Below are positions 26,032-35,280 of a stretch of 64,000 nt of DNA, piece by piece. The number at the start of each line of letters is the position of its first letter. Position 1 is the stretch's first letter. Position numbers and translations under genes: made by a program. The stretch comes from Bacteroidota bacterium (lineage in GTDB: Bacteria > Bacteroidota > Ignavibacteria > UBA10030 > UBA8401). The stretch spans positions 1 through 64,000 of the forward strand of contig JAQCAB010000007.1 in NCBI GenBank assembly GCA_027622375.1. Direction: 5' to 3'. The notes below the pieces were generated by a model, which was given only the letters and a program-made list of their open reading frames with translations, was not told the DNA's origin and did no database searches.

Positions 26032-27231
26032 TTAGCAATCAATTAAAACAATTTCTTTTTGGATCGGCAAACCGGGAATAATTACTTCTCTTTTTTCTGA
26101 AATAAATATATTTAATTCTGAACGAACACCAAACTCCCCTGTTAAATAAACACCCGGCTCGATTGTAAAAGTTGAATTTGGAATTAATTCTCGCACATCT
26201 TGAGTTTCATAATTATCAATATTAGTTCCATTTCCATGAATTACTTCACCTAAATTATGGCCGGTACGATGTACAAAATATTTTCCGTAATTTTTTGAAT
26301 TTATAAAATTTCTTGAAACATCATCCACTTCAGCTCCTGTCACTTTTCTATTTGGAATTTCACGATTAAGATATTCCACTGCTCGATCTCTCGCACCGAC
26401 AACAACATCAAAAACTTCTTGGTATTTTGCAGGTACATTTTTGCCGGCAAAACCCATCCATGTAATATCAGCATAGATTGAATTTTCGGATTTCTTTTTT
26501 GCCCAAAGATCAATTAAAATTACATCTCCTTTTTTTATTTCTGATGAATTATCTTTTAAAGCTTCATAATGTGGGTTTGCGCAATTTGCATTTACCGAAC
26601 AATGCGGATCAGTTTCTGAATAAATATTTCGCAATTCAAATTCATTACTTATTTTTTGCTGAACATCAAATTCAGTTACTTTTGAGTTTGATCGTAATTT
26701 TTCTCCAATAAAATTAAAAGCAATATCAACAATTGTGCGTAAATGTTTTGCGGAAGAAAATAAATCTATCTGCTGAACTTCATTTAAAGTTGCTTCAAAA
26801 TATTGTGAAATATTTGCTGATGAATGTACACTCACACCAAACGAACGAATTAAATCTAAAGTTCCACCATCAATTTTAGAAGCGTAAGGAATATTATTCA
26901 TCGGAGAATATTCCATGACAATTTTTTTTGAATTTTTTAAAGCGGCCTTTAAAGTTTCTTGTAACGATTGCCAAGTATTATAAATTTTTTTATTTCCCAG
27001 CAAATGGTCGAGTGTAAATTCTTCAATACTATGAACAATTTTTATTGGTTCCCCTTCTTTTGGAATAAAATAAAAATATCTTCTTGATTGAAATAGATGG
27101 GTCGGGATTTCCAAAATTTTTGTAGCTACTTCATTGTTTCTTCTAAAATTATAAAGTAACCATCCATCAAAATTATATTCACTTAATAATTTTTGTGCAG
27201 TAATTAATGTTGAATTAAAGTTTGTAGTCAT
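26032..27231 (-). CDS. M24 family metallopeptidase (Xaa-Pro peptidase-like)
   Basis: 399 residues from ATG 27231; an in-frame TTG three codons upstream is less likely. The C-terminal pita-bread domain has the five metal ligands: Asp in LIDLWAKK, Asp in YADITWMG, His in HRTGHNLGEVIHG, Glu in TIEPGVYL and Glu in RSELNIF. The N-terminal creatinase-like domain (about 1-165) is degenerate. Family members cleave Xaa-Pro bonds or dipeptides in the cytosol. No Shine-Dalgarno sequence is obvious. It starts just beyond the groEL terminator, so it must have its own promoter or rely on read-through. Confidence 0.9.
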   Translation of the reverse strand: MTTNFNSTLITAQKLLSEYNFDGWLLYNFRRNNEVATKILEIPTHLFQSRRYFYFIPKEGEPIKIVHSIEEFTLDHLLGNKKIYNTWQSLQETLKAALKNSKKIVMEYSPMNNIPYASKIDGGTLDLIRSFGVSVHSSANISQYFEATLNEVQQIDLFSSAKHLRTIVDIAFNFIGEKLRSNSKVTEFDVQQKISNEFELRNIYSETDPHCSVNANCANPHYEALKDNSSEIKKGDVILIDLWAKKKSENSIYADITWMGFAGKNVPAKYQEVFDVVVGARDRAVEYLNREIPNRKVTGAEVDDVSRNFINSKNYGKYFVHRTGHNLGEVIHGNGTNIDNYETQDVRELIPNSTFTIEPGVYLTGEFGVRSELNIFISEKREVIIPGLPIQKEIVLIDC

Positions 27232-27245
27232 AATTTGCAATATAG

Positions 27246-27285
27246 AAAAAAAAATCCCTCAACTTAAAATTAAATTGAGGGATTT
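27246..27285 (-). terminator. Rho-independent terminator after groEL
   Basis: Arms AAATCCCTCAA at 27252-27262 and TTGAGGGATTT at 27275-27285 form an 11-bp stem with a 12-base loop. Read on the minus strand it ends in a T-run, 26 bp after the groEL stop. Confidence 0.9.
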
Positions 27286-27310
27286 ATTAAAATCACTAAG
27301 AAAAAAAATC

Positions 27311-28945
27311 TTAGTACATATCACCCATTCCACCACCTGGTGGCATTTGAGGCATAGCTTTTTTCTCTTCAGGTTTTTCAACAATTGTTGCTTCGGTTGT
27401 TAATAGTAAAGCGGCAACACTCGCTGCATTTTCAAGTGCAATACGTGTAACTTTTGTTGGATCAATAACACCTGACTCAACTAAATTTTCGTATTGTTCT
27501 GTATATGCATTAAAACCAAAATCGTTTTTACCTTCTTTAACTTTGTTTACAATAACTGAACCTTCGAGCCCAGCGTTTGCAACAATTTGACGAATTGGTT
27601 CTTCGAGCGCACGTTTAATAATTTCAATTCCAATATTTTGATCTTCGTTTAAACCTTTAATTTTATCTAAACTTGGAAGTGCTCTTAAATATGCAACTCC
27701 ACCACCTGGAACAATTCCTTCTTCAACTGCTGCGCGTGTTGCGTGCAATGCATCTTCAACTCGTGCTTTTTTCTCTTTCATTTCAACTTCTGTTGATGCA
27801 CCGATTTTTAAAACTGCAACTCCACCGGAAAGTTTTGCTAAACGCTCTTGAAGTTTTTCTTTATCATAATCGGAAGTTGTTTTATCAATTTGCATTTTAA
27901 TTTCGTTGATGCGTTTTTTGATTTCATCTTTTGTCCCAGCACCTTCAACGATTGTTGTATTATCTTTATCAACTACAACTTTTTTTGCAGTTCCAAGATA
28001 TGCAATTGTTGCATTCTCAAGTTTAAATCCTTTTTCTTCTGAGATGACTGTTCCATTTGTTAATGTTGCGATATCTTCAAGCATTGCTTTTCTACGATCA
28101 CCAAAACCTGGAGCCTTAACAGCAACAACCTTCAAAGTGCCACGAATCTTATTTACAACTAAAGTTGCTAACGCTTCACCTTCAACTTCTTCAGAAATAA
28201 TAATCATCGAACGACCTGATTGGGCAGCTTTTTCTAAGATTGGAAGTAAATCCTTCATTGCACTGATTTTTTTATCATGAATTAATATATATGGATTGTC
28301 CATTACAGCTTCCATTGTATCTGCATCAGTTACAAAATAAGGTGATAAATATCCACGATCGAATTGCATTCCCTCAACAAATTCAACTAAAGTTTCGGTC
28401 CCTTTTGCTTCTTCAACTGTGATGACACCATCTTTCCCAACTTTTTCCATTGCATCAGAAATTAAATTTCCAATTGTAGAATCATTATTTGCTGAGATAG
28501 TTCCAATTTGAGCAATTTCTTTTTTACCTTGAATGGGCTTGCTCATCTTTTTTAATTCTTCAACAACTTTTGCAACTGCTATTTCAATTCCTCTTTTTAA
28601 ATCCATTGGATTTGCACCTGCTGTTACATTTTTTAATCCTTCGCGAACGATTGCTTGAGCAAGTACAGTTGCAGTTGTTGTTCCATCACCGGCAACATCA
28701 GAAGTTTTAGAAGCAACTTCACGAACCATTTGTGCGCCCATATTTTCAATTGGGTTTTCAAGTTCAATTTCTTTTGCAACTGTTACGCCATCTTTTGTAA
28801 TTGTTGGCGCACCAAATTTTTTATCAATAATTACATTACGTCCTTTTGGTCCTAATGTAACCTTTACTGCGTTAGCTAATTGATCAACACCACGCTTCAA
28901 TGCGCTTCTAGCTTCTGCATCATAATTAATTATTTTTGCACTCAT
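27311..28945 (-). CDS. groL: Chaperonin GroEL (Hsp60)
   Basis: 544 residues, the large subunit of the ATP-driven folding chamber. Conserved motifs: [19 protein letters not shown], the ATPase motif [10 protein letters not shown] (DVAGDGTTT), [27 protein letters not shown] and [16 protein letters not shown]. The C-terminal tail is [13 protein letters not shown], a Gly/Met-rich ending like that of other GroELs. It follows groES by 29 bp and shares its CIRCE-controlled promoter. A strong terminator closes the operon. Confidence 0.98.
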   Translation of the reverse strand: MSAKIINYDAEARSALKRGVDQLANAVKVTLGPKGRNVIIDKKFGAPTITKDGVTVAKEIELENPIENMGAQMVREVASKTSDVAGDGTTTATVLAQAIVREGLKNVTAGANPMDLKRGIEIAVAKVVEELKKMSKPIQGKKEIAQIGTISANNDSTIGNLISDAMEKVGKDGVITVEEAKGTETLVEFVEGMQFDRGYLSPYFVTDADTMEAVMDNPYILIHDKKISAMKDLLPILEKAAQSGRSMIIISEEVEGEALATLVVNKIRGTLKVVAVKAPGFGDRRKAMLEDIATLTNGTVISEEKGFKLENATIAYLGTAKKVVVDKDNTTIVEGAGTKDEIKKRINEIKMQIDKTTSDYDKEKLQERLAKLSGGVAVLKIGASTEVEMKEKKARVEDALHATRAAVEEGIVPGGGVAYLRALPSLDKIKGLNEDQNIGIEIIKRALEEPIRQIVANAGLEGSVIVNKVKEGKNDFGFNAYTEQYENLVESGVIDPTKVTRIALENAASVAALLLTTEATIVEKPEEKKAMPQMPPGGGMGDMY

Positions 28946-28974
28946 TTTATATTCTCCTTAATATTTTTCAAAAA

Positions 28975-29265
28975 TTATTTATTCATAATTGCGAAAACAT
29001 CACTTTCGCGCATAATTAAAAGTTCTTCACCTTCAACTGTAACTTCTGTTCCCGAATATTTTCCGTATAGAACTTGGTCACCAACTTTTATTTCCATTGA
29101 GACATGTTTTCCATCATCAGTGGTTTTACCTGGACCAACAGCAATAACTTCACCAAGAACTGGTTTTTCTTTTGCAGTGTCAGGTAAAAATATTCCACCT
29201 TTTGTAACTTCTTCTGCTTCTGCAGGTCTCACAACAATTCGATCTGCTAGAGGTTTTAATTTCAT
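28975..29265 (-). CDS. groS: Co-chaperonin GroES (Hsp10)
   Basis: 96 residues, the heptameric lid for GroEL. It starts with [18 protein letters not shown], has the mobile loop [18 protein letters not shown], and shows the VGPGK and [14 protein letters not shown] signatures. A strong AAAGGAGT ribosome site lies 7 bp before ATG 29265. A CIRCE element and a sigma-70-type promoter lie directly upstream. Confidence 0.98.
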   Translation of the reverse strand: MKLKPLADRIVVRPAEAEEVTKGGIFLPDTAKEKPVLGEVIAVGPGKTTDDGKHVSMEIKVGDQVLYGKYSGTEVTVEGEELLIMRESDVFAIMNK

Positions 29266-29303
29266 TTGAAACTCCTTTCGTGTATTTTTGGTTTAAAGAG
29301 TGT

Positions 29304-29330
29304 TTAGCACTCTTGATTTTAGAGTGACAA
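29304..29330 (-). promoter_or_regulatory. CIRCE element (HrcA operator) of groES-groEL
   Basis: TTAGCACTC (29304-29312), a 9-base spacer, and GAGTGACAA (29322-29330): the left arm is a perfect CIRCE half and the right arm matches 7 of 9. A third GAGTG at 29298-29302 forms a further 7-bp inverted repeat (AAGAGTG/CACTCTT, 29296-29314) with the same left arm. HrcA repression of the chaperonin operon is expected. Confidence 0.88.
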
Positions 29331-29357
29331 GATACTACTAAAATGTAATCATGTCAA
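29329..29357 (-). promoter_or_regulatory. Sigma-70-type promoter of groES-groEL
   Basis: On the minus strand, TTGACA (29357-29352) is followed by 17 bases and TATCTT (29334-29329). The -10 box touches the CIRCE element, so bound HrcA would block it. The -35 box lies around the 3' end of rsmI. Confidence 0.75.
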
Positions 29358-30055
29358 GATATTTCTTGATTGCCTTCAACAATTAATACAATTTCCCCTT
29401 TAAAAACTCTTGAATTTGAAATGCTATTCAAGAAATTTAAATCTCCTCTAATTACTTCTTCAAACATTTTTGAGATTTCTCTAACTAAAACTGCTTTCCT
29501 AAAACCCCAAGAAATTAAAAGTTCATTTAAAGTTTTTTTAATTCGATGTGGTGATTCATAAAATATTAAAGTCGATTCTTCAATTCTTAATTTATCAATT
29601 AAATTTTTTCTTCCTTTTTTATGTGGAAGAAAACCGACAAATTTAAAATGATGTGTTGGCAATCCACTAATTACTAATGCAGGAATTAAAGCTGTTGGAC
29701 CCGGCAACACTTCAATTGGGATATTATTTTTTATTGCAAGATCAATAATTGAAAAACTTGGATCTGAAATTCCAGGTGTTCCAGCATCCGAAATAATTGC
29801 AATTAATTCTCCATTTTTTAATTTTTCAATCAGCTGATGTTTTCTTGACTGCTCATTAAAAGAATGGAAACTTATTAATTGAGTTTTAATTTCATAATGA
29901 TTTAAAAATATTTTTGAAACTCGAGTATCTTCAGCTGCAATTAAATTTACTTCTTTTAAAATTCTTAATGATCTTATAGTTACATCCTCTAAATTTCCTA
30001 TCGGTGTTGGAACTATAAAAAGTTTTCCTTTTTGTTCAGGGATTGAATTACTCAT
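29354..30055 (-). CDS. rsmI: 16S rRNA (cytidine-1402-2'-O)-methyltransferase RsmI
   Basis: 233 residues of the tetrapyrrole-methylase fold. Family motifs: LFIVPTPIGNLEDVTIRSL at the N-terminus, AAEDTRVSKIFLNHY, and SDAGTPGISDP near residue 85, then LPGPTALIPALVISGLP. RsmI modifies C1402 in the ribosomal P site. It overlaps the groES promoter at its 3' end. It lies 5 bp after nadE in the same direction. Confidence 0.95.
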   Translation of the reverse strand: MSNSIPEQKGKLFIVPTPIGNLEDVTIRSLRILKEVNLIAAEDTRVSKIFLNHYEIKTQLISFHSFNEQSRKHQLIEKLKNGELIAIISDAGTPGISDPSFSIIDLAIKNNIPIEVLPGPTALIPALVISGLPTHHFKFVGFLPHKKGRKNLIDKLRIEESTLIFYESPHRIKKTLNELLISWGFRKAVLVREISKMFEEVIRGDLNFLNSISNSRVFKGEIVLIVEGNQEIS

Positions 30056-30060
30056 TCAAA

Positions 30061-30906
30061 CTAAATTCCCCAATCACGAACATATCTAAAATCAACATTA
30101 ATTGTTCTGTTAGAAACTTTTGCAATTACTGGCATTTTTCTTTTAAACTGATTTTTTTTAATTAACGAATTTACTTTTTTAATTAAAGAATTTTTGAAGC
30201 CAAGTTTTTTAAGTTCATCAATATTTCTTCTTTCATCCACCATTGCATATAAAAGTTTGTCAACTAATTTGTAACTAAAGCCCATTTCTCCTTCGTCAGT
30301 TTGTCCTGGCCATAAATCAGCTGTTGGTTTTTTTAAAATAATTTCTTTCGGAATTTTTAATTCTTTTGCCAAATCCCAAACTTGTGTTTTGTATAAATCT
30401 CCAATCGGATTTATTGCACAAGCAGAGTCTCCAAAAATTGTGCTGTATCCCAATAAATATTCTGTTTTATTTGATGTTCCAACAACAAGCGCATTTTCAC
30501 GATTTGAGATATCATACAAAACTATCATTCTCAATCGTGCCATAATATTACCCGCACGTTGATTGTTTGTAATTTTATTTTTTTTGATTAACGCATCTGC
30601 CATTTCTGAAATATCAATTACTTCCAAATTGATTTTCAATAATTGAGCAACTTTTTTTGCATCCTCAAAACTTTTTTTATTACTTGTTTTATATGGCATA
30701 AAAACCGCACAAACATTTTTTGTATTTATTGCTTTTGAAGTTAAATAAGTTACAACCGACGAATCAATTCCACCAGATAATCCGATTACAGCTTTTTTAA
30801 AACCAGAATTATGAATCTGATCTTTTATGAAATCAACAAGAAGTTTTTTTACAACTACTGTATCTTGTTCGAGATTAATTGTACTATCGTTTGATGTTAC
30901 TTCCAC
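30061..30906 (-). CDS. nadE: NH3-dependent NAD+ synthetase
   Basis: 281 residues. It amidates nicotinic acid adenine dinucleotide to NAD using ATP and ammonia. The PP-loop motif is IGLSGGIDSSVV (about residues 42-53), and VVGTSNKTEYLLGYSTIFGDSACAINPIGDLYKTQV carries the substrate-binding section. There is no glutaminase domain, so free ammonia is the nitrogen source; the amino-acid deaminases in this window would supply it. It overlaps the lysine aminotransferase gene by one base. A second NAD gene, nadK, lies at 7747-8598. Confidence 0.95.
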   Translation of the reverse strand: MEVTSNDSTINLEQDTVVVKKLLVDFIKDQIHNSGFKKAVIGLSGGIDSSVVTYLTSKAINTKNVCAVFMPYKTSNKKSFEDAKKVAQLLKINLEVIDISEMADALIKKNKITNNQRAGNIMARLRMIVLYDISNRENALVVGTSNKTEYLLGYSTIFGDSACAINPIGDLYKTQVWDLAKELKIPKEIILKKPTADLWPGQTDEGEMGFSYKLVDKLLYAMVDERRNIDELKKLGFKNSLIKKVNSLIKKNQFKRKMPVIAKVSNRTINVDFRYVRDWGI

Positions 30907-32273
30907 TATAACTCTTTAATTGAACGACGAATTATTTCTATTGCTTGATTTATTTCAGATTTTGAAACAGCCAAGTTTGGTCTAAATCTTAAAGATTTTT
31001 CTCCGCACGAAAGTACAATTACACCATTTTCGTAAAGTTTCTTTTTTAATTTTTCAGTTTCATCTATTGAGGTTAAATCAAATGCGCAAAATAATCCTCG
31101 TCCCCTTGAATTTGAAATTGATTTAGGAAATTCAATTTGTAGTTGAACTAATTCTTTTAATAAATATTCTCCAACTTTGGCAGCATTTTTAACAAGTTTT
31201 TCTTCTTTAATTATTTGAATTATTTTTGTGAATCTGACCATATCAACAATATTTCCACCAAAAGTTGAATTGATTCTACTTTTTTTAGCAAAAACATTTT
31301 CAGGAATTTCATCAATTCTATTACTTGCAAAGAATCCACAAATTTGAGTTTTCTTACCAAAAGTTATCATGTCAGGTTTTACAAAATATTCGTGTGCCCA
31401 CATTTTGCCAGTTAAACCGATTCCAGTTTGGACTTCATCTAAAATTAACATTATCGCATTTTCATCTGCAATAGTTCGTAATTCTTTAAAAAATTCTTTT
31501 CTAAAATGATTGTCGCCACCCTCACCTTGAATTGGTTCAATTAAGATTGCTGCTATGTCATCGGGATTATTTACAATTGCATTTTTAATTTGTTTGATTG
31601 CAATTTTTTCTTTTTCAATTACATCATAAAGGGATCGATCATTTAATGGAAAATAAATTGCAGGATTATTTATTCGTGGCCAATTAAATTTTGGAAAATA
31701 ATCTGTTTTATTAGGATCGGTATTTGTGAGTGAAAGTGTATAACCACTTCTTCCGTGGAAAGCTTGTTTAAAATGAATTACTTGATGTCCACGCTCGGTT
31801 GTATATCCCTTCTTAAAATTTTTTCTAACTTTCCAATCGAATGCAGCTTTTAATGCATTTTCTACCGCTAAAGTTCCACCATCAATATAAAATGCGTGCG
31901 GCATAAAATTTGGTTGAATTAATCTTCTGACAGTATCTACAAATTCAGCCATCACTTCTGTATAAATATCTGGATTAGCAGTTTTAGTAAGAGCAACTTT
32001 TCCAATTTTTTGAATAAAATCAGGATTGTCTAATTTTGGGTGATTCATTCCCAAAGAGTTTGAAGCAAAAAAAGTAAAAAAATCTAAATATTCTTTTCCA
32101 GTTTTTGAATCAACAATTATTGATCCTTTACTTTTTTCAAGATCTAATACAAGATTGTATCCTTCCGCTTGAATAGATTTTTTTAAAACAGAATGAACAT
32201 TCTGTGGAGTAATTCTTGAAGAGGGTCTTTTATTTATTGAGACTAATTTTGATAAAAATTCGTAGTTTTTCAT
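30906..32273 (-). CDS. lat: L-lysine 6-transaminase
   Basis: 455 residues, a class III PLP aminotransferase. It moves the epsilon-amino group of lysine to 2-oxoglutarate, giving 2-aminoadipate 6-semialdehyde. The PLP lysine lies in TFGKKTQICGFF, and LILDEVQTGIG holds the conserved Asp. The N-terminal SKGSIIVDSKTGKEYLDFFTFFASNSLGMNHP and FYIDGGTLAVENALKAAFDWK are characteristic of lysine epsilon-aminotransferases rather than ornithine or GABA enzymes. The aldehyde dehydrogenase gene 126 bp upstream could oxidise its product. The gap between them (32274-32399) holds no clear feature. Confidence 0.88.
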   Translation of the reverse strand: MKNYEFLSKLVSINKRPSSRITPQNVHSVLKKSIQAEGYNLVLDLEKSKGSIIVDSKTGKEYLDFFTFFASNSLGMNHPKLDNPDFIQKIGKVALTKTANPDIYTEVMAEFVDTVRRLIQPNFMPHAFYIDGGTLAVENALKAAFDWKVRKNFKKGYTTERGHQVIHFKQAFHGRSGYTLSLTNTDPNKTDYFPKFNWPRINNPAIYFPLNDRSLYDVIEKEKIAIKQIKNAIVNNPDDIAAILIEPIQGEGGDNHFRKEFFKELRTIADENAIMLILDEVQTGIGLTGKMWAHEYFVKPDMITFGKKTQICGFFASNRIDEIPENVFAKKSRINSTFGGNIVDMVRFTKIIQIIKEEKLVKNAAKVGEYLLKELVQLQIEFPKSISNSRGRGLFCAFDLTSIDETEKLKKKLYENGVIVLSCGEKSLRFRPNLAVSKSEINQAIEIIRRSIKEL

Positions 32274-32399
32274 TTTGCACCATTAATAAGTTTTTGTTAA
32301 TAAAGGAATTGATCATTGTAAAAAATCCATTTATCAGAAAAACTCTTGATGCTCGAAAAAAGAAATTATGAAAAGTGCTTTAAGCATTGCTCAAATATA

Positions 32400-33887
32400 C
32401 TAATAATTATCAATTTGAGCACGTTGTAATTTGCCACTATAATCTATATAAATTGCCTTCCATTCTGTAAAAAAGTCATAAACAGTCCAGCCACCTTCAC
32501 GATGTCCATTTCCTGTTTGTTTTACACCGCCAAAGGGCATGTGGGCTTCTGCTCCAATTGTTGGAACATTGATGTAAGTAATTCCAGCTTGAATATCTCT
32601 AATTGCCTGAAAAGCTTTGTTAACATCTTTTGTATAAACCGAAGATGATAAACCATAAATTGTATTGTTTAATAAATTTACTCCCTCTTCAAGTGATTTA
32701 CATTTTAAAACTGATAAAACTGGACCAAAAATTTCTTCGGTAGCAATTCTCATATTTGGTTTTACATCAGCAAAAATAGTTGGCTCATGAAACCAACCAT
32801 TTTGTAATTCTTTTTGATTTGGGATTTTTCCACCACAAATTAAATTTGCACCTTCTTTAATTCCAATCTCAACATACTTTTGAACACTTTTTCTTTGAGC
32901 TTCATTTATAATTGGACCAACATCAGAAGTTGAAAGTAAACCATCACCAAGTTTTAGATTTTTTGTTTTTATAGATAACATTTCTAAAAATTTATCATGG
33001 ATTTTTTCGTGCAAAATTAATCTGCTTGTTGCAGTACATCTTTGACCAGTAGTTCCAAATGCTCCCCATAAAACACCTTCGAGTGCTAAGTCTAAATCAG
33101 CGTCATCCATAACTATTTGTGCATTTTTACCACCAAGTTCTAAAGAGACACGTTTTAAAGTTTCGCTCGCATCTTTTGATAATTGTTTTCCAACTAAAGT
33201 TGATCCTGTAAAAGAAATTAAATCAACATCATTATGAGTTACTATTGTATTTCCAACTACAGACCCTTTTCCATGAACAATATTTACAACTCCATCAGGC
33301 AATCCAGCTTCCATCATTATTTCAACTAAAGTTGTTGCAGTTTTTGGAGTATCCATTGCAGGTTTAAAGACACAAGTATTTCCAGATAAAATTGCCGGAA
33401 ACATTTTCCATGTCGGTATTGCAAGTGGAAAATTCCATGGAGTAATTATTCCAGCAACACCAATTGGAACACGAATTGCCATTGCAAATTTATTTGGAAG
33501 TTCTGATGGAACTGTATTTCCAAATAATCTTCTTCCTTCAGAAGCGGCATAATATGCAGTATCAATTCCTTCTTGAACATCACCGCGAGTTTCCGCCAAA
33601 ACTTTTCCCATTTCTCGAGTCATTTCTCGTGCAAGTTCTTCTTTTCTTAAAGAAAGTAAATCTCCAATTTTCCGCATTATCTCACCACGAGCTGGCGCAG
33701 GAACTAATCTCCATTTTTCAAAAGCTATTCTTGCAGATTTAACTGCTAAATTTACATCTTCAATTGATGAAAGTGGAAATGTTCCGATTACATCATTCCA
33801 ATTTGCTGGATTTCGATTTTCGTAAGATTCACCAGTTAATGAATCTTGCCATTTTCCATTTATTAAATTTTTAAATTTTGTTGTCAT
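32400..33887 (-). CDS. Aldehyde dehydrogenase, likely 2-aminoadipate-semialdehyde dehydrogenase
   Basis: 495 residues of the NAD(P)-dependent ALDH superfamily, non-acylating type. The oxyanion motif PWNFPLAIPTWK, FTGSTLVGK cofactor loop, catalytic Glu in LELGGKNAQIV and catalytic Cys in GTTGQRCTATS are all present. The position directly upstream of a lysine 6-transaminase on the same strand suggests that it oxidises the lysine-derived semialdehyde to 2-aminoadipate. Substrate specificity itself cannot be read from the sequence; succinate semialdehyde and similar aldehydes are alternatives. Confidence 0.85.
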   Translation of the reverse strand: MTTKFKNLINGKWQDSLTGESYENRNPANWNDVIGTFPLSSIEDVNLAVKSARIAFEKWRLVPAPARGEIMRKIGDLLSLRKEELAREMTREMGKVLAETRGDVQEGIDTAYYAASEGRRLFGNTVPSELPNKFAMAIRVPIGVAGIITPWNFPLAIPTWKMFPAILSGNTCVFKPAMDTPKTATTLVEIMMEAGLPDGVVNIVHGKGSVVGNTIVTHNDVDLISFTGSTLVGKQLSKDASETLKRVSLELGGKNAQIVMDDADLDLALEGVLWGAFGTTGQRCTATSRLILHEKIHDKFLEMLSIKTKNLKLGDGLLSTSDVGPIINEAQRKSVQKYVEIGIKEGANLICGGKIPNQKELQNGWFHEPTIFADVKPNMRIATEEIFGPVLSVLKCKSLEEGVNLLNNTIYGLSSSVYTKDVNKAFQAIRDIQAGITYINVPTIGAEAHMPFGGVKQTGNGHREGGWTVYDFFTEWKAIYIDYSGKLQRAQIDNY

Positions 33888-33900
33888 GATAATTTTAGAT

Positions 33901-35280
33901 TTAACATTCAGTTGCGCTTAATGCGAGTCCAGCTTCAGATGTCTCTTTATATTTTTTAGACATATCATCACCAGTTGCCTTCATAACTTTAATAACACTA
34001 TCGAGCGAAATTTTTTGATAGGCTTGATTTCCCGAACATGCGAGTAAATATGCATTGTAAGCTTTTACAGATCCCATTGCATTTCTTTCGATACATGGAA
34101 TTTGAACATAACCACCAATCGGATCGCAAGTCATTCCTAAATGATGTTCAATTGCAATTTCAGCTGCGGCTTCAATTACATTTACAGAATGCCCGGCACA
34201 ATAAGAAAGCATTGATGCACTCATAGCAGAAGCTGTACCAATTTCTCCCATACATCCCATTTCGGCCCCCGAAATACTTGCGTTATGTTTTACTAAAAAT
34301 CCAATCAATGCTGCAACCATCATCCCTTCACGAATATTTTTTTGATCGTACTCAAAATGTTTTTTTAATAAATATGTTATTCCAGGAATAACACCCGATG
34401 CACCAGATGTTGGAGCTGTTACAACAATATGCCCTGCTGCATTTTCTTCAGATGCAGCTTCGCAATAGGCATTCAAGAACATTAAAAATCCTTCTTGCTT
34501 ATTTTTATGTTCAACTGCTTGCGAGTATAAATATTTTGCTTTGCGATGTAATTTAATTGAACCTGGCAAAACTCCATCTTCAATTATTCCTCTTTCAACT
34601 GCGCTGTGCATAAATTGTAAAATTGAATCCATCTTCTGATTTATTTCAACTTCACTTAATCCGGAAATACTTTTTTCATTTTCTAAAATTAATTCTATTA
34701 AACTTATTTTTTCTTTTTCAAGAATTCCTTTTACATCCTCCATTGATGAGTATGGATACTTTGGAGATTTTTGATTTTGTTCTGTAGAATCACCTTTACG
34801 AATTATAAATCCACCGCCAATCGAATAATATTCTTCTTCATGAAGTAAATTATTTTCGTTTTTAATTTGGAATGTTAAAGTGTTTGGATGTGGAAAATCA
34901 AATTTGCCTTTATGAAAATGTATATTGCTTGAATTGAATTGAATTGTTTTCTCTCCAATTTGAATTTTATAATTAATATTTTGGTCGATCAACAAATTTA
35001 AAAATTCTTTTGGATCAGTTGTTTCAGGAGTCCAATTTAATAATCCCGCTAAAACTGCTCTATCAGTTCCGTGCCCTTTACCCGTTGCACTTAATGAGCC
35101 ATATAAATTAACATCGATACTTTTTGCTGAAGAAATTGTTTCGGTTGGAAGTGAATTGCAAATATCCAAAAAACTTTTTGCAGCTTTCATCGGGCCGATT
35201 GTGTGCGAACTAGATGGTCCGGGACCAACTTTAAAAAGTTCAAAAATTGAAGTTGTAATTGGTTCTTTTTTTATTGTCAC
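33901..35280 (-). CDS. sdaA: L-serine ammonia-lyase, iron-sulfur, single-chain
   Basis: 459 residues, alpha and beta parts fused. It deaminates L-serine to pyruvate and ammonia. The N-terminal part has FKVGPGPSSSHTIGPMKAA and GSLSATGKGHGTDRAVLAGL; the C-terminal catalytic part has VTAPTSGASGVIPG, SISGAEMGCMGEIGTASAMSA and MTCDPIGGYVQIPCIERNAMG, whose cysteines fit the 4Fe-4S cluster. Such enzymes are oxygen-sensitive. It overlaps purB by 4 bp and precedes the aldehyde dehydrogenase by 13 bp. Confidence 0.96.
   Translation of the reverse strand: MTIKKEPITTSIFELFKVGPGPSSSHTIGPMKAAKSFLDICNSLPTETISSAKSIDVNLYGSLSATGKGHGTDRAVLAGLLNWTPETTDPKEFLNLLIDQNINYKIQIGEKTIQFNSSNIHFHKGKFDFPHPNTLTFQIKNENNLLHEEEYYSIGGGFIIRKGDSTEQNQKSPKYPYSSMEDVKGILEKEKISLIELILENEKSISGLSEVEINQKMDSILQFMHSAVERGIIEDGVLPGSIKLHRKAKYLYSQAVEHKNKQEGFLMFLNAYCEAASEENAAGHIVVTAPTSGASGVIPGITYLLKKHFEYDQKNIREGMMVAALIGFLVKHNASISGAEMGCMGEIGTASAMSASMLSYCAGHSVNVIEAAAEIAIEHHLGMTCDPIGGYVQIPCIERNAMGSVKAYNAYLLACSGNQAYQKISLDSVIKVMKATGDDMSKKYKETSEAGLALSATEC

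Noticed and set aside
27906-28280. 124-codon plus-strand open frame inside groEL.
   Set aside because: It is antisense to an intact groEL and has no independent coding evidence.
32274-32399. TGCTT/AAGCA inverted repeat in the gap before the lysine aminotransferase gene.
   Set aside because: The arms are 5 bp with a single-base centre, too tight for an RNA hairpin and too short to claim as an operator.
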